Shown one piece after another: positions 55,032 through 63,911 of a stretch of DNA of 64,000 bases (position 1 is the stretch's first letter; each line of letters begins with the position of its first letter). Source of the stretch: Streptomyces fructofermentans (GTDB lineage Bacteria > Actinomycetota > Actinomycetes > Streptomycetales > Streptomycetaceae); contig NZ_BMWD01000009.1 in NCBI RefSeq assembly GCF_014651055.1, forward strand, positions 105,385 through 169,384, given 5' to 3'. A program made the position numbers and the translations under genes. The notes below the pieces were generated by a model that saw nothing but the letters and a program-made list of their open reading frames with translations, did no database searches and had not been told where the DNA came from.

Positions 55032-56612
55032 GTGACCGAGGGGGCCGGCATCCGGGCCGGAGACCTGCCCGACGACCTGACCGCCGCCGAGGTCGGCATG
55101 TGGCAGGCGTACCGCAACGGCAGCGTGTACGACCTGCGCTCGGGCGACGCCGTCACCGACGATCCGCACGGCGGCCGCCCCTGGGGTCCCGAGCGCAGTG
55201 TGCGGGCCAGGACCGTGGCCTGGCTGCTGCTCGACGGGCCGCCCGCGCTGGACGGCCGCGTCGCCTCGCTGAAGCTGACGGGCGTGCAGGTCGTCGGGGT
55301 GCTGGACCTCGCGGGCGGAGTCGTCGGTCCGTACGTCGAGATGAAGGGCTGCCGCTTCGAGAAGGAGGTCCTGCTGCCGGAGTCCCGGTTCACGACCGTG
55401 CGGCTGGTGAACTGCTCCGTGCCGCGCCTGGAGGCCGCCCGGCTGCACACCGAGGGCGACCTGCATCTGCCGCGCTGCCACTTCCACCGGGGCGTACGCC
55501 TCACCGACGCGCACATAGGCACGGATCTCCTGCTCAACCAGGCCGTCGTCCACCGCGACCGGCGCGGCCTGTCGATCGCCGGCGACGGGATGACCGTGGG
55601 CCAGGACCTCCAGGCCGAGATGCTGGAGTCGTACGGCGAGTTCAGCCTGCGGGGCGCGAAGGTCGGCGTCTCGCTGAGCCTGCGCGGCAGCCGGCTCGTC
55701 AACCCGTCCGGCCGCCGCGCGCTCAACGCGCCGCAGCTGACCGTCGGCCGCACGCTGTACCTGACCCCGGCCGGACTCGGCGACCCGTGGCACACCAGCG
55801 GCCGCACGCCGGCGCGCGGCACCCGCGTGCAGCGGTTCGCGTGCGAGGGCGGCATCCGCCTCGACGACGGCCGCTTCGGGGACGCCGTCGACCTCGAGCA
55901 GGCAGTCCTGGTCCTGACGGACGACCAGGAGGTCTCGCTGCGCCGCGTCCAGGTGCCCGAGCTGCGCTTCCTCGGCGAACGGCCGCGGCGCGGCAGGATC
56001 GTGCTGAACGGCGCGCGGGTGGTCAACCTGATGGACCAGGCGACGAGCTGGCCGGGCGCGGGACAGCTCCGGATGGGCGGCTTCCAGTACGAGAACCTGG
56101 TGCCGCGCGGCCCGTTCCCGCTGACCCGCCGACTGGAGTGGGTGGCCGCCGCGACCCCGGAGTACAACCCGGAGCCGTACGAGCGGCTGGCGACCGTGCT
56201 GCGCAACGGCGGCGAGGACGAGGACGCGCGCGAGGTACTGCTCGCCAAGCAGCGCCACCGGCGCGAGAACCTGCCGGTCGCGGCCAAGCTGTGGGGGTAC
56301 GCCCAGGACTGGACGGTCGCCTACGGGTACCGGCCGGGCCGGGCGGCCGTGTGGATGGCGGTGCTGTGGGCCGCGACCTCGGTGGCCTTCGCGCACGCCG
56401 CGCATCCGCCGCTCAGGAAGGGCGAGCATCCCCCGTGGGACCCCTCGCTGTTCGCCCTGGACCTGCTGCTGCCCGTCATCGACCTCGGCCAGGTCGGCCA
56501 CTGGCGGCTGGACGGCGGCTGGCAGTGGCTGTCCGCGGCGGTGGTCCTGCTGGGCTGGGTCCTCGCGACGACGGTGGCGGCGGGCGCCACCAGACTGCTG
56601 CGCCGCGGCTGA
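55032..56612 (+). CDS. Membrane protein with probable beta-helix N-terminus
   Basis: GTG at 55032 after GAGGGAAG gives 526 residues; the frame stays open upstream but without a start signal. Residues 60-330 are strand-rich with repeated short units (LTGVQVVGVLDLAGGVVGPYVEMKGCRF, EGDLHLPRCHFHRGVRLTDAHIGTDLLLNQAVV), as in pentapeptide-like beta-helices. The C-terminus has three hydrophobic segments (about 430-520). Such proteins are often labelled membrane-associated oxidoreductase in Streptomyces, but I see no cofactor motif to support that. Divergent from hisD. Confidence 0.75.
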   Translation: MTEGAGIRAGDLPDDLTAAEVGMWQAYRNGSVYDLRSGDAVTDDPHGGRPWGPERSVRARTVAWLLLDGPPALDGRVASLKLTGVQVVGVLDLAGGVVGPYVEMKGCRFEKEVLLPESRFTTVRLVNCSVPRLEAARLHTEGDLHLPRCHFHRGVRLTDAHIGTDLLLNQAVVHRDRRGLSIAGDGMTVGQDLQAEMLESYGEFSLRGAKVGVSLSLRGSRLVNPSGRRALNAPQLTVGRTLYLTPAGLGDPWHTSGRTPARGTRVQRFACEGGIRLDDGRFGDAVDLEQAVLVLTDDQEVSLRRVQVPELRFLGERPRRGRIVLNGARVVNLMDQATSWPGAGQLRMGGFQYENLVPRGPFPLTRRLEWVAAATPEYNPEPYERLATVLRNGGEDEDAREVLLAKQRHRRENLPVAAKLWGYAQDWTVAYGYRPGRAAVWMAVLWAATSVAFAHAAHPPLRKGEHPPWDPSLFALDLLLPVIDLGQVGHWRLDGGWQWLSAAVVLLGWVLATTVAAGATRLLRRG

Positions 56613-56870
56613 CCCGGAGCCACCGGAACCGGCCCCGCGACCGCACCGCACCGCACCCCGGTCCGGGCAATCTCCCGGGCCCCGTCGCGTCCCGTCCCGA
56701 CCCCGCCGCAGGCCGCCTCCCCCACCCGGCGCCCAGTCCGGCGGGACCCGGGGGACAGTCACACTTTGCCGGGGCTTGACCATGGGACACGCAACCGGAC
56801 CACGGTTACGAAAGTGACACCGCTCACCCCCTGGCACCCGTCCGACCTGCGCCTTTCAATAGGCACCACC

Positions 56871-57914
56871 ATGGCACTGCTGCGCGCGCTCCTCCGTACG
56901 GCCCGGATGGCTCGGAACACCTCACGCCTCGCCGTCGGGCTGCCCGCCGACGACGAGGTGCTGCTGGACGCCCCGGACGACCGGCTCGGCCCCGCCCTGG
57001 TGTCCGCGGGCCGCGGCGAGTACGGAGCGGCGGCCAAACTGCTCGCCACCACCCGCGAGTCGGCGGAGTGGGAGAACCGGGACCGCTACACGGTACGGCT
57101 CGCCGCCTTCGCCCGCTCCCGGCCCGAGTGGTTCGACGCCTGGTGCTCCGTGTCGCCGCACGACCCGGACGCCCTGCTGGTCAAGGCGGAGCTCGCGGTG
57201 TGCCGGGGCTGGGAGTCGCCCGCCAGGGCCGAACTGCTGCGCCAGGTGGGCCCCCTGATCTCGGCGGCCGCCGCCGGTGACCCGCGCGATCCGGTGCCCT
57301 GGCGGATCGCGCTCGACCACGCCCGCGGGACGAACGCGCGCCACACCGAGTTCGAGCTGCTCTGGGCCGAGGCCGTCCGGCGCTCCTCGCACCACTACGG
57401 CTGCCACGTCTCGGCACTCCAGTACCTGTCCGCCGCCTGGTACGGCTCGCACCGCGAGTGCTTCGACTTCGCCGAGCGGGCCGCGCAGGACGCGCTGCCC
57501 GGCTCGCTCGTCCAGGCCCTGCCGGTGCGGGCCGCCTTCGCCCATCTGACCGAGGGCGGCGGGGCCGCCGTGCCGCGCGGGCGCCTCGACGCCGCGGCGG
57601 ACCTCGCGATCGCGCTGTCCGAGGAGTACGCGGACGGCGACCCCTGGCCCGCCGAGGTCCGCAACCTGCTCGTCTACGTGCTGGTCCGGCTCGAACGCTG
57701 GGAGGACGCGCTGCGGGAACTGCGCCGGATCGGCCCGTACGCGACCTCGTTCCCCTGGGACCGGGTCTCCGGCGATCCGCTCGGCCAGTTCCTCGTGCTG
57801 CGCGACGGGATCAGGCTCGAAGTGGCCTCGCGGAGGCCTCTGAGGGCACGCGGCAGGGATCTCCCGCATCCGAGGAGTGGGCGGGGCGGACGTACCGGCT
57901 CCGGTGACCATTAG
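56871..57914 (+). CDS. Hypothetical helical (TPR-like) protein
   Basis: 347 residues from ATG 56871; the upstream frame is open to 56766 so the start is not certain. It is helix-rich with TPR-like pairs (AAKLLATTRESAEWENRDRYTVRLAAFARSRPEW; DALLVKAELAVCRGWESPARAELL; WEDALRELRRIGPYA). No signal or catalytic motif. Similar actinobacterial proteins are uncharacterised. It lies 258 nt downstream of the beta-helix membrane-protein gene and 11 nt before the LON-domain gene. Confidence 0.7.
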   Translation: MALLRALLRTARMARNTSRLAVGLPADDEVLLDAPDDRLGPALVSAGRGEYGAAAKLLATTRESAEWENRDRYTVRLAAFARSRPEWFDAWCSVSPHDPDALLVKAELAVCRGWESPARAELLRQVGPLISAAAAGDPRDPVPWRIALDHARGTNARHTEFELLWAEAVRRSSHHYGCHVSALQYLSAAWYGSHRECFDFAERAAQDALPGSLVQALPVRAAFAHLTEGGGAAVPRGRLDAAADLAIALSEEYADGDPWPAEVRNLLVYVLVRLERWEDALRELRRIGPYATSFPWDRVSGDPLGQFLVLRDGIRLEVASRRPLRARGRDLPHPRSGRGGRTGSGDH

Positions 57915-57925
57915 GCTTTCGCGTC

Positions 57926-58666
57926 GTGACCACCGTCCGGCTCCCCCTCTTCCCCCTGAACTCGGTGCTGTTCCCCGGGCTCGTGCTGCCCCTGAACGTC
58001 TTCGAGGAGCGCTATCGCGCCATGATGCGCGATCTGCTGAAGACCCCCGAGGACGAACCGCGCCGGTTCGCGGTCGTCGCCATCCGCGACGGCCACGAGG
58101 TGGCGCCCAGCGCTCCCGGCATGCCGGACCCCACGGCCGTGCCGCAGCGCGGCCCCACCGCGGGCTTCGGCGACGACCCCGGGAAGGCCTTCCACTCGGT
58201 GGGCTGTGTCGCGGACGCGGCGACGATCCGTGAACGGGCCGACGGCGGTTTCGAGGTGCTGGCCACCGGGACGACCCGGGTGCGGCTGCTCTCCGTGGAC
58301 GCCTCGGGGCCCTATCTGACGGCCGAGCTGGAAGAACTGGCCGAGGAGCCGGGAGAGGAGGCCGGGGCGCTGGCCGAGGGCGTGCTGCGGGCCTTCCGGC
58401 AGTACCAGAAGCGGCTGGCCGGGGCCCGTGAGCGGTCCCTGTCGACCGGGGCCGAGCTGCCCGACGAGCCGGCCGTGGTCTCGTACCTGGTCGCCGCCGC
58501 GGCCATGCTCGACGTCCCGGCCAAGCAGCGGCTCCTCCAGGCCCCGGACACGGCGGCGCGGCTGCGCGAGGAGCTCACGCTGCTGCGGGCGGAGACCGCG
58601 ATCATCCGCAACCTGCCGTCGCTGCCCGCGTCGGAACTGACGCGCGGACCGACGAGCCTCAACTGA
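57926..58666 (+). CDS. LON peptidase substrate-binding-domain protein
   Basis: GTG start, 246 residues. The LON N-domain pattern is clear: LPLFPLNSVLFPGLVLPLNVFEERYRAMMRDLL at the N-terminus, followed by VGCVADAATIRERADGGFEVLATGTTRVRLL. No ATPase or protease domain follows, so it is a stand-alone substrate-binding domain protein of unknown role. Confidence 0.9.
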   Translation: MTTVRLPLFPLNSVLFPGLVLPLNVFEERYRAMMRDLLKTPEDEPRRFAVVAIRDGHEVAPSAPGMPDPTAVPQRGPTAGFGDDPGKAFHSVGCVADAATIRERADGGFEVLATGTTRVRLLSVDASGPYLTAELEELAEEPGEEAGALAEGVLRAFRQYQKRLAGARERSLSTGAELPDEPAVVSYLVAAAAMLDVPAKQRLLQAPDTAARLREELTLLRAETAIIRNLPSLPASELTRGPTSLN

Positions 58667-58797
58667 CGCGGTCCCGGACGGGACCCCGGAGCAAGCCGTC
58701 CCGGGTCCCGGACCGGACACCGGAACAACAGGACGCGGAACACCAGGGCACAGGAACCGGAGCGCCGGCTCCGGACCCGGCGACGAAGGCGCAGGTC

Positions 58798-59298
58798 GTG
58801 GCGAAGAAGTCGAAGAAGCAGCAGTCGGGCGGAACACCGGCGACCGTGGCACTGGCCGCGGCGGGGGTCGAGTTCACCGTGCACGCCTACGAGCACGACC
58901 CCGCGCACCCCTCGTACGGGGAGGAGGCGGCCGAGGCCATGGGGGTCTCCCCCGACCGCGTCTTCAAGACACTGGTCGCCGACGTCGACGGCGAGCTGGT
59001 GGTCGCCGTCGTACCCGTGGCGGGCTCGCTCGACCTGAAGGCACTGGCGGCGGCGGTGGGCGGCAAGCGCGCCGCGATGGCCGATCCGGCGGCCGCGGAG
59101 CGCACGACGGGGTACGTGCGCGGGGGCATCTCGCCGCTCGGCCAGCGCAGGAGGCTCCGCACCGTGCTGGACGCCTCCGCGGCCTCGCACGCCACGGTGT
59201 GCGTCTCGGCGGGGCGGCGCGGGCTGGAGGTCGAGCTGGCCCCGGACGACCTGTCGGCGCTCACGGACGCGGTGTCCGCACCGGTCGGGCGTGCGTGA
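58798..59298 (+). CDS. ybaK: YbaK/EbsC-type Cys-tRNA(Pro) deacylase
   Basis: GTG start, 166 residues. YbaK fold: RVFKTLVADVDGELVVAVVPV with the key Lys, LDLKALAAAVGGKRAAMADPAAAERTTGYVRGGISPLGQRR, where the GxxSPxG loop is the catalytic site. It hydrolyses mischarged Cys-tRNA(Pro) or related misacyl-tRNAs in the cytosol. The bL37-like gene follows 41 nt downstream. Confidence 0.92.
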   Translation: MAKKSKKQQSGGTPATVALAAAGVEFTVHAYEHDPAHPSYGEEAAEAMGVSPDRVFKTLVADVDGELVVAVVPVAGSLDLKALAAAVGGKRAAMADPAAAERTTGYVRGGISPLGQRRRLRTVLDASAASHATVCVSAGRRGLEVELAPDDLSALTDAVSAPVGRA

Positions 59299-59339
59299 CC
59301 TCTCGACGCGGCGGGGGTTCTCGGCTAAGTACCGAGGAC

Positions 59340-59414
59340 ATGTCGAAGAAGACGCGCAAGCGGAAGTGGCGGGTCAGGAAAGGCCGCGCGAACCACGGTC
59401 GCCGTCCCGCCTGA
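59340..59414 (+). CDS. bL37-like small ribosomal protein (24 aa)
   Basis: A 24-residue, very basic ORF from ATG 59340 (MSKKTRKRKWRVRK) ending RANHGRRPA, with GAGG just upstream. The bL37 protein of mycobacterial ribosomes is likewise 24 residues, Lys/Arg-rich and ends in an ANHGKRPN-type motif, so this is very likely the Streptomyces counterpart. It binds the large subunit in mycobacteria. Confidence 0.85.
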   Translation: MSKKTRKRKWRVRKGRANHGRRPA

Positions 59415-59433
59415 GGGCCGTCCGTGGTCCCCT

Positions 59434-59525
59434 GATCCTCTGATCCTCTGATCCTCTGATCCTCTGATCCCCGGCGGATCGGCGCGGTGCGTCGCGCGCG
59501 GTGCGTCGGGCGCGGTGCGTCGCGC
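59434..59525 (+). repeat. 8-bp and 14-bp tandem repeats downstream of bL37
   Basis: TGATCCTC is repeated five times in tandem (59434-59473, the last unit TGATCCCC). A GCGGTGCGTCGCGC-type unit of 14 bp repeats three times at about 59483-59525. No gene is seen in 59415-59583. Confidence 0.85.
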
Positions 59526-59583
59526 CGGAGGGTCGTCCTCGTACAGGGCATACCGGGGCGATCCGGTACCGCGGGCCGTGCGC

Positions 59584-60213
59584 CTACGGGAGCGGGGGGT
59601 ACGGCGTGTGGAACGGGTCCGGGTCCCGGGGCGCGAACAGGGCCGTCAGCCCCAGGTGGACCAGCAGGGCCGAGACCGACCAGGCGAGCAGGGCCCCCTT
59701 GGCGCTGAGCTCCAGGGGGGCGTCGAAGGTGACGCCCTCGCCGACCTCCTTGGCGTGCGCGACCACGTCCTGGGTGGGGCCGAGCCACACTCCCAGTCTC
59801 CAGGCGACCAGTGAGCCGAGGATGCCGCCGACGGTGAGGGCGACGACGATCGGGATGCCGCCCCGGCGGCGCAGCAGGAAGACCACCGTCGCGCTGACCA
59901 GGCCGAAGCCGAGCGCGAGCAGAGTGAACGTTCCGTCGACGCCGATCGCCTGCTCCCCCTCGGTGTCCTTGAGGTAGACGGTGGTGCTGTCCGAGATCAG
60001 CGGGACGTGCGGCGCGAGCCACCACCAGAGCAACCCGAGCAGCAGCCCGCCGACGGCCGTCGCGACCGTGATGACGGCGGCCTCGCGGACCTCTGTCCTC
60101 ATACCGGGGCCGTCCTTGCTCGCACCCTGCCCGTACCCGGGGGGCGGCGCCTGCCAGGTGTGGTGCGGGGGCTGGTGGTTCGGCTGCGAGGGCGGAGTCA
60201 GCGGTGCGGTCAC
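59584..60213 (-). CDS. DUF2567-like membrane protein
   Basis: GTG at 60213 (VTAPLTPPSQPNH) gives 209 residues. A Pro-rich N-terminus is followed by about four membrane helices: AAVITVATAVGGLLLGLLWWWLAP, FTLLALGFGLVSATVVFLL, IPIVVALTVGGILGSLVAW and ALLAWSVSALLVHLGLTALF. It resembles actinobacterial DUF2567 proteins. No function is known. It is on the same strand as the ABC exporter genes upstream, with a 34-nt gap. Confidence 0.75.
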   Translation of the reverse strand: MTAPLTPPSQPNHQPPHHTWQAPPPGYGQGASKDGPGMRTEVREAAVITVATAVGGLLLGLLWWWLAPHVPLISDSTTVYLKDTEGEQAIGVDGTFTLLALGFGLVSATVVFLLRRRGGIPIVVALTVGGILGSLVAWRLGVWLGPTQDVVAHAKEVGEGVTFDAPLELSAKGALLAWSVSALLVHLGLTALFAPRDPDPFHTPYPPLP

Positions 60214-60247
60214 CCTGCCATCGTGCCAGGCCCGCCCGGCGCCCGCG

Positions 60248-61090
60248 TCACCGGACGGCTGCCCGGCGGTAGGCCCAGGTGGCGACGGCGAGGGACGCGA
60301 CGCCCACACCCGCGCAGACGGCGAGGTCCAACAGGACCACGCCCCAGTCGGGATCGGCTCCGAAGGTCAGCCCGAAGGCCTCCACACCGTAGGTGGAGGG
60401 CAGCAGGTCGCGGGCGTACTGGACGACGGTCGGCAGCCTGTCCGGCGGCAGCACCCCGAGCAGCAGCGCGGCGGACATCCCGAGCTGGCCGAGGAGGGTG
60501 GCCAGCTCGGGCCGCGGCGCGAGGAGCCCGAGCGCCGCGCCGAGCCCGGCGAGCGCCGCCCCGGCCAGCGGGATCACCGCGGCCAGGATCCACAGGTGCG
60601 TCAGCGGGAGCTGGAACAGGACGCAGCCCACCACGGCGGTCACGAGCGTCCCGGGCACGGTGAAGGAGGCGTACGCGGCCGCCGCGCCCAGCACGACGGC
60701 GGCGGGCGGCACGGGCAGGGTCGCGTAGTGGTCGAGGCCGCCGCTCGCGCGGAGCTGGCCGAAGTACTGGGCGAGCAGGTTGAGCGCGACGAACGCGACC
60801 ACGAGGACCGAGGAGCCCGCCACCACGGCCCGCGCCTCGCCACCGCCGTCGACGACACCGCGCATCAGGACCATGATCCCGACGGACTGGAAGGTCGCCA
60901 CGAACAGCAGCGGGATCCGCGCGACCCGCGCCCGGGAGAGCTGTGCCCGGTACACGGCGGCCAGGGCGGGCCACAGACGGGCACGCGCGCCCAACTCGGC
61001 GACGGCCCGGACACCGCCCTCGGCGACCGTGACCCGGTCCCTCTGCGCGACGGCGCTGCCGGGCAGGACCTCGGCGGGTACGACACTCAC
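60248..61090 (-). CDS. ABC transporter permease (ABC-2 type)
   Basis: GTG start, 280 residues. Six hydrophobic segments in two clusters with a long loop after the first pair (IPLLFVATFQSVGIMVLMRGVVDGG, SVLVVAFVALNLLAQYF, then four toward the C-terminus, e.g. ATLPVPPAAVVLGAAAAYASF, THLWILAAVIPLAGAALAG). ABC-2 permeases export drugs, polysaccharides or peptides. It is 70 nt downstream of the ATPase gene. Substrate unknown. Confidence 0.87.
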   Translation of the reverse strand: MSVVPAEVLPGSAVAQRDRVTVAEGGVRAVAELGARARLWPALAAVYRAQLSRARVARIPLLFVATFQSVGIMVLMRGVVDGGGEARAVVAGSSVLVVAFVALNLLAQYFGQLRASGGLDHYATLPVPPAAVVLGAAAAYASFTVPGTLVTAVVGCVLFQLPLTHLWILAAVIPLAGAALAGLGAALGLLAPRPELATLLGQLGMSAALLLGVLPPDRLPTVVQYARDLLPSTYGVEAFGLTFGADPDWGVVLLDLAVCAGVGVASLAVATWAYRRAAVR

Positions 61091-61160
61091 GTCGAGCGGC
61101 TCCTGTTCGCTTCGGCTGTCGTCCTGTACCTGTTCCGTACGGCTGCGGGGCGCTGAGCGC

Positions 61161-62192
61161 TCACGTCTTGACCAACCCCCGTACGTTGCCGGCGCTGCCG
61201 CCCAGCGCCAGGTAGACGTCCTCCAGGCTGGGGGTGGCGAGCGTGAAGTCGTCCAGGGCCGCGAAGGCGGCGCCGCCGGTGACGGCGGCGACGGCCGCGC
61301 GGGCCTCCTCGGGGGCCAGGCGCAGCGCCCAGCGGCGGCCGGACTCCACCGCGCGGTCGCGCAGCGCGGCGACCTCGGGCACGTCGAGCGGCGCCCGCTC
61401 GCGCCAGACGAGTTCGACGCGCACCTCGCCCGCCACCTGCTCCTTCAGTCCGGAGGGCGTGTCGCAGGCGATGACGCGTCCCCGGTCGAGGACGGCCACG
61501 CGGTCGAGGACGGTCTCCGCCTCGATGACGTTGTGGGTGACCAGCAGGACGGTCGTGCCGTGTTCGGCGCGGCGCCGGTCGACGGCGCCCCAGACGGCCC
61601 GCCTGGCGACGGGGTCCATCCCGGTGGTCGGTTCGTCGAGGACGAGGAAGGGCCGGGCGCCGACGAGGGCGCTGGCGAAGCAGGCGAGCCTGCGCTGGCC
61701 GCCGGAGAGCTTCTTCAGCGGCCGCGAGGCCAGGGCCGTGAGCCCCAGCTCGTCGAGGACCGCGTCGCGCTCGGACCGCGCGCTGCGCACGTCGAGGCCG
61801 CGCAGCCGACCGGTGGTCTCCGCGGCGAGCGACACGGTCAGCTCGTCCAGCGCGGACGACTCCTGGCCCAGGTACGCGAGGATGCGGGCCGCCCGCTCGG
61901 GGTGGCGCACGATGTCGTGCCCGAGGATCTCGACGCTGCCGCGGTCGGGGCGCATCAGCCCGGTGAGCTGGCGTACGAGGGTGGTCTTGCCGGCGCCGTT
62001 GGGTCCGAGCAGCCCGAAGATCTCGCCGCGCCGGATGTCGACGTCCACTCCGTCGGTGGCCCGGACCTCGGGTGTGGCGGGTGTCCCACGCCGTCCGCGC
62101 ACCGCCGGATAGGTCTTCGTAAGATCCCGCACCGCGCACACGACTTCCCCACCGTGCCCGTCCGGGACTGCGTGTGCGGTGCGCGTACTCAC
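61161..62192 (-). CDS. ABC transporter ATP-binding protein
   Basis: GTG at 62192 (VSTRTAHAVPDGHGGEVV) is a tentative start (343 residues); the frame is open to 62243 and no ribosome-binding site clearly decides. Walker A GPNGAGKTTL, signature LSGGQRRLA, Walker B FLVLDEPTTGMDP, and His switch LVTHNV. The C-terminus has an extra domain (VRVELVWRERAPLDVPE..) typical of the DrrA/export type. It energises the permease encoded next to it. Confidence 0.93.
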   Translation of the reverse strand: MSTRTAHAVPDGHGGEVVCAVRDLTKTYPAVRGRRGTPATPEVRATDGVDVDIRRGEIFGLLGPNGAGKTTLVRQLTGLMRPDRGSVEILGHDIVRHPERAARILAYLGQESSALDELTVSLAAETTGRLRGLDVRSARSERDAVLDELGLTALASRPLKKLSGGQRRLACFASALVGARPFLVLDEPTTGMDPVARRAVWGAVDRRRAEHGTTVLLVTHNVIEAETVLDRVAVLDRGRVIACDTPSGLKEQVAGEVRVELVWRERAPLDVPEVAALRDRAVESGRRWALRLAPEEARAAVAAVTGGAAFAALDDFTLATPSLEDVYLALGGSAGNVRGLVKT

Positions 62193-62289
62193 GAGGATTG
62201 AGAGTACGGGGTCGCGGCGGCAGTGGCGCGCGCGGGGCACCAACCGGGCGCAAACCGGGACACGGCACGTGCGTTCGTACCGCCCGCTC

Positions 62290-63516
62290 CTACTCTCCGG
62301 CGGGGGCGTGCTCGGCGGTCGTGCGGACGTCGATCTCGCGCCAGAAGCCGGCCCGGATCGCGTAGCGGTCGTGCTCGTCGATCTGGTCGTCCTTGTGGGC
62401 GAGGAGCCCGAAGCGGGCCGCGTAGCGCAGCAGTTCCCCGTCGATCCGGTGCGGCACCCGGGGGTACATGGCCGAGAGCTTCTGGAGCTGGGCCGGGTCC
62501 GACAGGCGCCCCATCCAGCGCCGCGCGAAGACCTGGCCGACCTCGTACGGATCGCCGCCGACGGTCGTGATGTCCTCCTCGCGGTCGGCCCACCGCTGCT
62601 CGGCCGAGGTGAGCTGGGCGAGGGTCGGCAGCATCGCGGCCTCGGCGGACTCGGCCGCGGAGCCGGGCCGGTCGACCCACCCCTTGTCGGAGGACCAGCG
62701 GAGCGTGGCGTTCGCGGGATGCGGGGGCGCGTGGGCGCCGGGGGCGCGCAGCGCGGCCAGGTCCTTCGGGGTGGGCACGCCCTTTGCGGCCGGGGTCCGC
62801 TCCTCCGAGCCGTTCTCGCCGGGCGCGGCCTGCGCGTGCTCGGTGTCCCGGGCGGAGCGTTCGCCGCGGCCGGGCAGCGCGGACTCGGGCAGCGGCGCGG
62901 ACAGGATGGCGGCGATCTCGGGCCGCGGCGCGGGCGACGGCGCGCAGATCCCGCCGAGGTCCTTGGCCCGTACGGCCTTGGTGATCCAGATCCGGTCGAG
63001 TACGCGCCGCTCGTCGGCCTCGGCGACGAGGTCCTCGGACTGGTTGTAGTCGCCGTCGGCGGCCTGGACGGCCCACAGGTGGACGGCGACCCCGTGCTCC
63101 TTGGCGGCCATCATGCCGGGCAGCAGGTCCCCGTCGCCGGTGACGAGCACGATGTCGGAGCAGGCGCGGTTGCGTGCCAGTTCGGTGAGTTCGGCGTGCA
63201 TGGCCGCGTCGACGCCCTTCTGCGCCCAGCGGCCGTCGCTGCGGGTCAGCGCGCCCAGGCGCACCGTGACCCGCGGCATCACGCGAAGTCTGCGGTGCTC
63301 GGGCTGGGGCACCCGGTCGGGGGCGCCGTCGAACCAGTAGATGCGCAGCAGGGGCCGTTCCGTGTCGGACTCGGCGCGCTCGCGCAGCCCCTGGATCAGG
63401 GCGGCGTGGTCGACGGTGATCCGGGACCGCGAGGGCTCCCCGGCGAGGAGACTGGCGGCGGCCCCCAGCAGATACCCGGCGTCCACCAGGACGATGCAGC
63501 GGTCCACGCGGTCCAC
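62290..63516 (-). CDS. NYN-domain nuclease-like protein
   Basis: 408 residues. The N-terminal NYN/PIN-like domain (1-190) shows the acidic sites: D12 (VLVDAGYLLG), GVDAAMHAEL, and VLVTGDGDLLPGM with the two Asp of the metal site. A Pro/Ala/Glu-rich linker (about 200-290) leads to a C-terminal helical domain with VGQVFARRWMGRLSDPAQLQKLSAMYPRVP, like a LOTUS/OST-HTH RNA-binding domain. It is likely an RNase acting on structured RNA. Substrate unknown. Confidence 0.85.
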   Translation of the reverse strand: MDRVDRCIVLVDAGYLLGAAASLLAGEPSRSRITVDHAALIQGLRERAESDTERPLLRIYWFDGAPDRVPQPEHRRLRVMPRVTVRLGALTRSDGRWAQKGVDAAMHAELTELARNRACSDIVLVTGDGDLLPGMMAAKEHGVAVHLWAVQAADGDYNQSEDLVAEADERRVLDRIWITKAVRAKDLGGICAPSPAPRPEIAAILSAPLPESALPGRGERSARDTEHAQAAPGENGSEERTPAAKGVPTPKDLAALRAPGAHAPPHPANATLRWSSDKGWVDRPGSAAESAEAAMLPTLAQLTSAEQRWADREEDITTVGGDPYEVGQVFARRWMGRLSDPAQLQKLSAMYPRVPHRIDGELLRYAARFGLLAHKDDQIDEHDRYAIRAGFWREIDVRTTAEHAPAGE

Positions 63517-63731
63517 CCTCTTTCCGGGGGGTTTGCTTCGGGCTTCCTTCGAGTCTGCCCGACCGCGCGGAGGTTAACGGCCGGAACTCGATCTTCGGCG
63601 TGGCGGATCGGGGAGTCACCCGCCGACAGTGCTTATTACGCACGGTAATTCTCCGACATGCGTCGAATGTCAGCCTATGTGAGTGTGGTGGCGTCCCTGG
63701 CCCCCAGATCACCCTCAGGAGGCAGATCACC

Positions 63732-63911
63732 ATGGCCAAGAACAAGAACCGAAAGCAGGGCGGCCAGCAGGACCGCTCCTCGCAGGCGGAACGCGCGCAG
63801 GAGCAGGCACAGCGGTCCTCGGCCGAAGCACAGCAGTCCCCCATGTCGCACGCGCAGGGCAGCCCCGCCGACGTCGCGCGCAAGCACCAGCGGCGCTTCG
63901 GCCACAACTGA
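63732..63911 (+). CDS. Small hydrophilic protein (59 aa)
   Basis: ATG at 63732 with the strong AGGAGG 9 nt upstream; 59 residues, Gln/Ser/Lys/Arg-rich with no hydrophobic core (MAKNKNRKQGGQQDRSSQ.., ending RKHQRRFGHN). Conserved small proteins of this kind occur in Streptomyces. No function known. The rest of the window (63912-64000) shows no gene. Confidence 0.75.
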   Translation: MAKNKNRKQGGQQDRSSQAERAQEQAQRSSAEAQQSPMSHAQGSPADVARKHQRRFGHN

